Shown one piece after another: positions 5,502 through 7,636 of a DNA stretch of 7,636 nucleotides; position 1 is the first letter of the stretch; every line of letters starts with the position of its first letter. The DNA lies in NCBI GenBank assembly GCA_035540955.1, contig DATLFP010000121.1, forward strand, positions 1-7,636. Reading direction: 5' to 3'. Source of the DNA: DATLFP01 sp035540955 (GTDB taxonomy: Bacteria > Actinomycetota > Acidimicrobiia > Acidimicrobiales > CADCSY01). The notes under the pieces were generated by a model that saw nothing but the letters and a program-made list of their open reading frames with translations, made no database searches and was not told where the DNA came from. The translations under genes and the position numbers were made by a program.

Positions 5502-5523
5502 TCAGCCCGCCGCGGCGCTGATC
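5500..5523. terminator. Inverted repeat between convergent genes, possible bidirectional terminator
   Basis: GATCAGC (5500-5506) and GCTGATC (5517-5523) are perfectly complementary across a 10-nt GC-rich loop. The hairpin starts within the thiolase stop codon and ends 30 bp before the stop of the convergent DUF445 gene. No T-run follows on either strand, so it would be a U-less hairpin, which GC-rich actinobacteria are thought to use at times. It could also be chance. Confidence 0.35.
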
Positions 5524-5552
5524 CGCGGTCACCTCGTCGTGGGCGCTCGAGG

Positions 5553-6764
5553 CTACAGCCCGAGGGCGACGATCATGCCGCCCTGGACGACACCCACCGC
5601 GCCGCCCAGCGCGCCGCCGATCACCACGAGGATGACCTCGTCCTCCTCGAAGATCCCGCGCAGCATCCGCTCGAACTGCAGCTTGTCGAGCGCACCGAGG
5701 CGATCCTCGACCAGCGCGTCCAGCCGGAGCGAGGCTGCCAGGTGGTCTTCGACGGAGGCCCGAGCGACGCCGAGGAGATGCCCGAGACGCTCGGTCAGGA
5801 CGCCGACCGCCTTGTCGAGCTGCGCGTCGCTGGGCTCGGTCCCGGTGAGCATCGTCAGCAGCGGCCGCATCGAGGCGATCTGGACGCGGGCACGCTCGGT
5901 GAGGTCCCTGCCGACGTCGGCGAGCGCCGGGCTCGCGCTGATGTGGTCGATGAGGTTGCGTGGCGTGAGCACCTCCGTGGCAACGATGCGGCCGTAGTCG
6001 ACCGCGATCTCCCTCTGCCGCTTCGGGAACATGCCTTGATAGGTGATGAGTCCGAGGTACCGCCGTGGCTCGAGTGGTCGGAAGATCATCTGGATGGCGA
6101 GCCAGTTGGTGCCGAGCCCGACGACGGCGCCGACGATCGGCATCGTCCACCACCGGCCGAACATCGAGTAGCCGGCGGCTTGGACTAGACCGACGACGAA
6201 GCCGAACACGCCGCCGTACAGCTCGATGAACCGCAGCTCACGAGCGCCGACCTCGCCGGCGACGCGCGCCAGGCGGTCGGCGTTGTCGCCGCTGAGCTGG
6301 TCCACGATGATGCGGTCGAGGTCGACGAGCTCCCCGGCGCGGTGACCGAGCTCGGCAACAGCGGCGCCCGCGCTCTCGTCCACCTGGGCGAGCAGCGCGC
6401 TCCGGAGCTGGTCGCGGGCGGGCGGCGCCATCGACTCCCACGCGCCGGACGCCAGGGCGTCGAACGCCTCGCCGATGATCGCGTCGACCTCGCCGGGGTG
6501 CTCGGCGACGACGCGCGTAGCGAGCGCGGCCGGAGCGACCCGGTCCACCACATCGTCCGGCGACAGGACCTTCCCGGTCGTCGCCGCGATCTCAGACGCG
6601 AACTTGGGGGCGAGCCGGTAGACGATGCCCTGCCACTTCAGCGGGCCGATGCCGACGGGCTCGCGGGGGTGGAAGATCATCTTCACCGCGGTCCAGTTGG
6701 TGACGTAACCGATGAACGCAGTCACCACCGGGACGATGAGGAACGTGATCGCGGTCTCACCCAC
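5553..6764 (-). CDS. DUF445-family membrane protein
   Basis: A 403-residue predicted membrane protein of the DUF445 (YheB-like) family, whose function is not established. An N-terminal hydrophobic segment (ITFLIVPVVTAFIGYV) runs into the signature TNWTAVKMIFHP. A long soluble, helical, charge-rich stretch follows, then a hydrophobic region (GGVFGFVVGLVQAAGY), a second copy of the signature (GLGTNWLAIQMIFRPLEPRRY), another helical stretch, and a C-terminal membrane segment (EVILVVIGGALGGAVGVVQGG). The repeated signature and the two end membrane helices are the family hallmark. I chose GTG 6764 because GGAG (6771-6774) lies 6 nt before it; TTG 6776 would add four residues but has only AGGA at 11 nt. 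It is convergent with the thiolase operon and lies 87 bp after the LLM oxidoreductase gene on the same strand, so co-transcription is possible but no functional link is evident. Confidence 0.88.
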   Translation of the reverse strand: MGETAITFLIVPVVTAFIGYVTNWTAVKMIFHPREPVGIGPLKWQGIVYRLAPKFASEIAATTGKVLSPDDVVDRVAPAALATRVVAEHPGEVDAIIGEAFDALASGAWESMAPPARDQLRSALLAQVDESAGAAVAELGHRAGELVDLDRIIVDQLSGDNADRLARVAGEVGARELRFIELYGGVFGFVVGLVQAAGYSMFGRWWTMPIVGAVVGLGTNWLAIQMIFRPLEPRRYLGLITYQGMFPKRQREIAVDYGRIVATEVLTPRNLIDHISASPALADVGRDLTERARVQIASMRPLLTMLTGTEPSDAQLDKAVGVLTERLGHLLGVARASVEDHLAASLRLDALVEDRLGALDKLQFERMLRGIFEEDEVILVVIGGALGGAVGVVQGGMIVALGL

Positions 6765-6770
6765 GCCGGG

Positions 6771-6774
6771 CTCC
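6771..6774 (-). promoter_or_regulatory. Short Shine-Dalgarno favouring GTG 6764 for the DUF445 gene
   Basis: The minus strand reads GGAG, then 6 nt (CCCGGC), then GTG. The competing TTG at 6776 overlaps this region and has a weaker, more distant AGGA. Confidence 0.4.
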
Positions 6775-6851
6775 AAGCATGACGAGTTCCTAGCCGGTGC
6801 TGCGGCGCGTGGAGAAGTCCGACCAGCAGTGGGACACCCGCGGGCCGAGGT

Positions 6852-7636
6852 CTACGCCACGCTGCTCGTAACCGGTTTCGGCGCGGGGTCGCGGGGGAGG
6901 TGCGGGAGCACCTTGTCGGCGAACAGCTCCATCGAGCGCATGACCTTGGCATGCGGCATGTCGCCGACCTGGAACATGCCCATGAAGATGCCGGCGCCGC
7001 ACCGCTCCATGTTGTTGACGAGCCGCTCGCCGACCTGATCCGGGGTGCCGATGAGCACCTCACCGGCGTTGAGGTCGGGCGCCGCCTGGGGACCGCCGAT
7101 GCCGCGGGCCTCGAGCATGCGCCGGAACGACCCCGAGGTCGTGTAGCCGGGCGGCATGAGCATCTGGGGTGGGAGCGCGAAGCAGCGCTCGGCGAAGTAC
7201 TGGGCGTGCGGGGCGACGGCCTCGAGCGCCTCCTGCTCGGTCTCGGCAACGTAGATGAGCGACGTCCACCCGAACTGCTCGGGACCGGCGGTGTAGCCGA
7301 AGCGCTCCTCGGCGAGGCGGCGGTACTCGTCGTAGTAGCGGATGAGCTGGGGCATCGGCGTGTAGGTGCACACGAACGGGTAGCGGTGCTCGGCCGCCCA
7401 CTCGATCGTCTCCGACGAGCCCTGCGACGGCGCGAAGATCGGTGGGTGCGGCTGCTGCAGGGGACGGGGCCACACGTTGACGTAGCGGTAGCTGTAGTGC
7501 TCCCCGTCCCACGCGAACGGCCCCGGCTCGGTCCACGCCTTGACGATCAGGTCGTGCGCTTCGTGGAAGCGTGCCCGCGACGTGCTGGGGTCGATGTTGA
7601 GCGAGAAGTACTCGGCGCCGATGCCCCGCACGAACC
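6852..7636 (-). CDS. LLM-class flavin-dependent oxidoreductase, N-terminus cut by right edge
   Basis: The C-terminal 260 residues of a luciferase-like monooxygenase-family protein; the TIM-barrel N-terminus lies outside the window, so the gene is partial at its 5' end. The visible start FVRGIGAEYFSLNIDPSTSR followed by ARFHEAHDLIVKAW is the usual mid-barrel region (G..E...., then R..RF.E..+li..aW). YVNVWPRPLQQPHPPIFAPS is the strand and loop before the flavin phosphate site (SQGSSETIEWAAEH). The end EVLIGTPDQVGERL...MGMFQVGDMPHAKVMRSMELFADKVLPHL is the standard family C-terminus. Members use F420 or FMN and oxidise or oxygenate many small molecules; cofactor and substrate cannot be decided without the N-terminal part. 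Actinobacteria carry many paralogues, often in lipid or xenobiotic degradation regions. No GTG in the visible part is the true start, because homology continues up to the edge. Confidence 0.9.
   Translation of the reverse strand, partial: FVRGIGAEYFSLNIDPSTSRARFHEAHDLIVKAWTEPGPFAWDGEHYSYRYVNVWPRPLQQPHPPIFAPSQGSSETIEWAAEHRYPFVCTYTPMPQLIRYYDEYRRLAEERFGYTAGPEQFGWTSLIYVAETEQEALEAVAPHAQYFAERCFALPPQMLMPPGYTTSGSFRRMLEARGIGGPQAAPDLNAGEVLIGTPDQVGERLVNNMERCGAGIFMGMFQVGDMPHAKVMRSMELFADKVLPHLPRDPAPKPVTSSVA

Noticed and set aside
5329..6153. A 274-codon minus-strand frame bridging the convergent gap
   Set aside because: It overlaps the DUF445 gene in another frame and the thiolase gene on the other strand, and its Arg-rich composition is not protein-like.
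6777..6851. Terminator or promoter in the gap between the LLM and DUF445 genes
   Set aside because: Only a short palindrome (CCCGCGGG near 6836) and a 5-bp repeat with a long loop are seen; neither is convincing in GC-rich DNA.
1..7636. CRISPR arrays, tRNAs, insertion sequences, att sites
   Set aside because: No spaced direct repeats, cloverleaf sequences, transposase-like proteins or terminal repeats were noticed; the region reads as ordinary chromosomal metabolic DNA.

Overview
The window is strongly GC-rich DNA packed with genes. Gaps are short, GTG and TTG starts are common, and three genes seem to start directly after a TANNNT-type -10 element, so their mRNAs may be leaderless. This style, together with the mix of families (MFE-2-type SDR, MaoC hydratase, DUF35/thiolase pair, LLM flavin oxidoreductase, TetR), points to a free-living actinobacterium, perhaps of the Acidimicrobiia. 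The taxonomy is inference; no rRNA or tRNA is present.

Left part (1-1170, minus strand): a TetR-family regulator, then an 8-cysteine 2[4Fe-4S] ferredoxin, then the first 58 codons of an unrecognised protein that runs off the left edge and overlaps the ferredoxin stop codon. Middle (1231-5501, plus strand): a tightly coupled five-gene operon divergent from tetR, encoding an alpha/beta hydrolase, a 3-hydroxyacyl-CoA dehydrogenase-like SDR, a double-hotdog 2-enoyl-CoA hydratase 2 (MaoC), a small DUF35 OB-fold protein and an SCP2-thiolase-like (lipid-transfer-type) protein. Right part (5553-7636, minus strand): a DUF445 membrane protein and, upstream of it, the C-terminal two thirds of an LLM-class flavin-dependent oxidoreductase cut by the right edge. 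The two convergent blocks meet at a 7-bp-stem inverted repeat (5500-5523).

The operon looks like a beta-oxidation-type module for a CoA thioester. The SDR and MaoC genes are, side by side and in the same order, the dehydrogenase and hydratase domains of eukaryotic MFE-2, and a thiolase-fold protein with a DUF35 partner would act on the chain end. The substrate cannot be read from the sequence. Two points stand out. First, the thiolase-like protein lacks both catalytic cysteines of SCP2-thiolases (Ser at the nucleophile position, HDAF instead of HDCF), and its DUF35 partner has lost most zinc-ribbon cysteines. The pair is therefore probably not a normal thiolase; an Ltp2-ChsH2-like aldolase or another repurposed activity is possible. 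Second, two related inverted repeats sharing the half-site GAGACGTTG lie exactly on the promoters of the hydrolase operon and of the ferredoxin. They are good candidates for the operators of the TetR encoded between them and would join both arms into one regulon.
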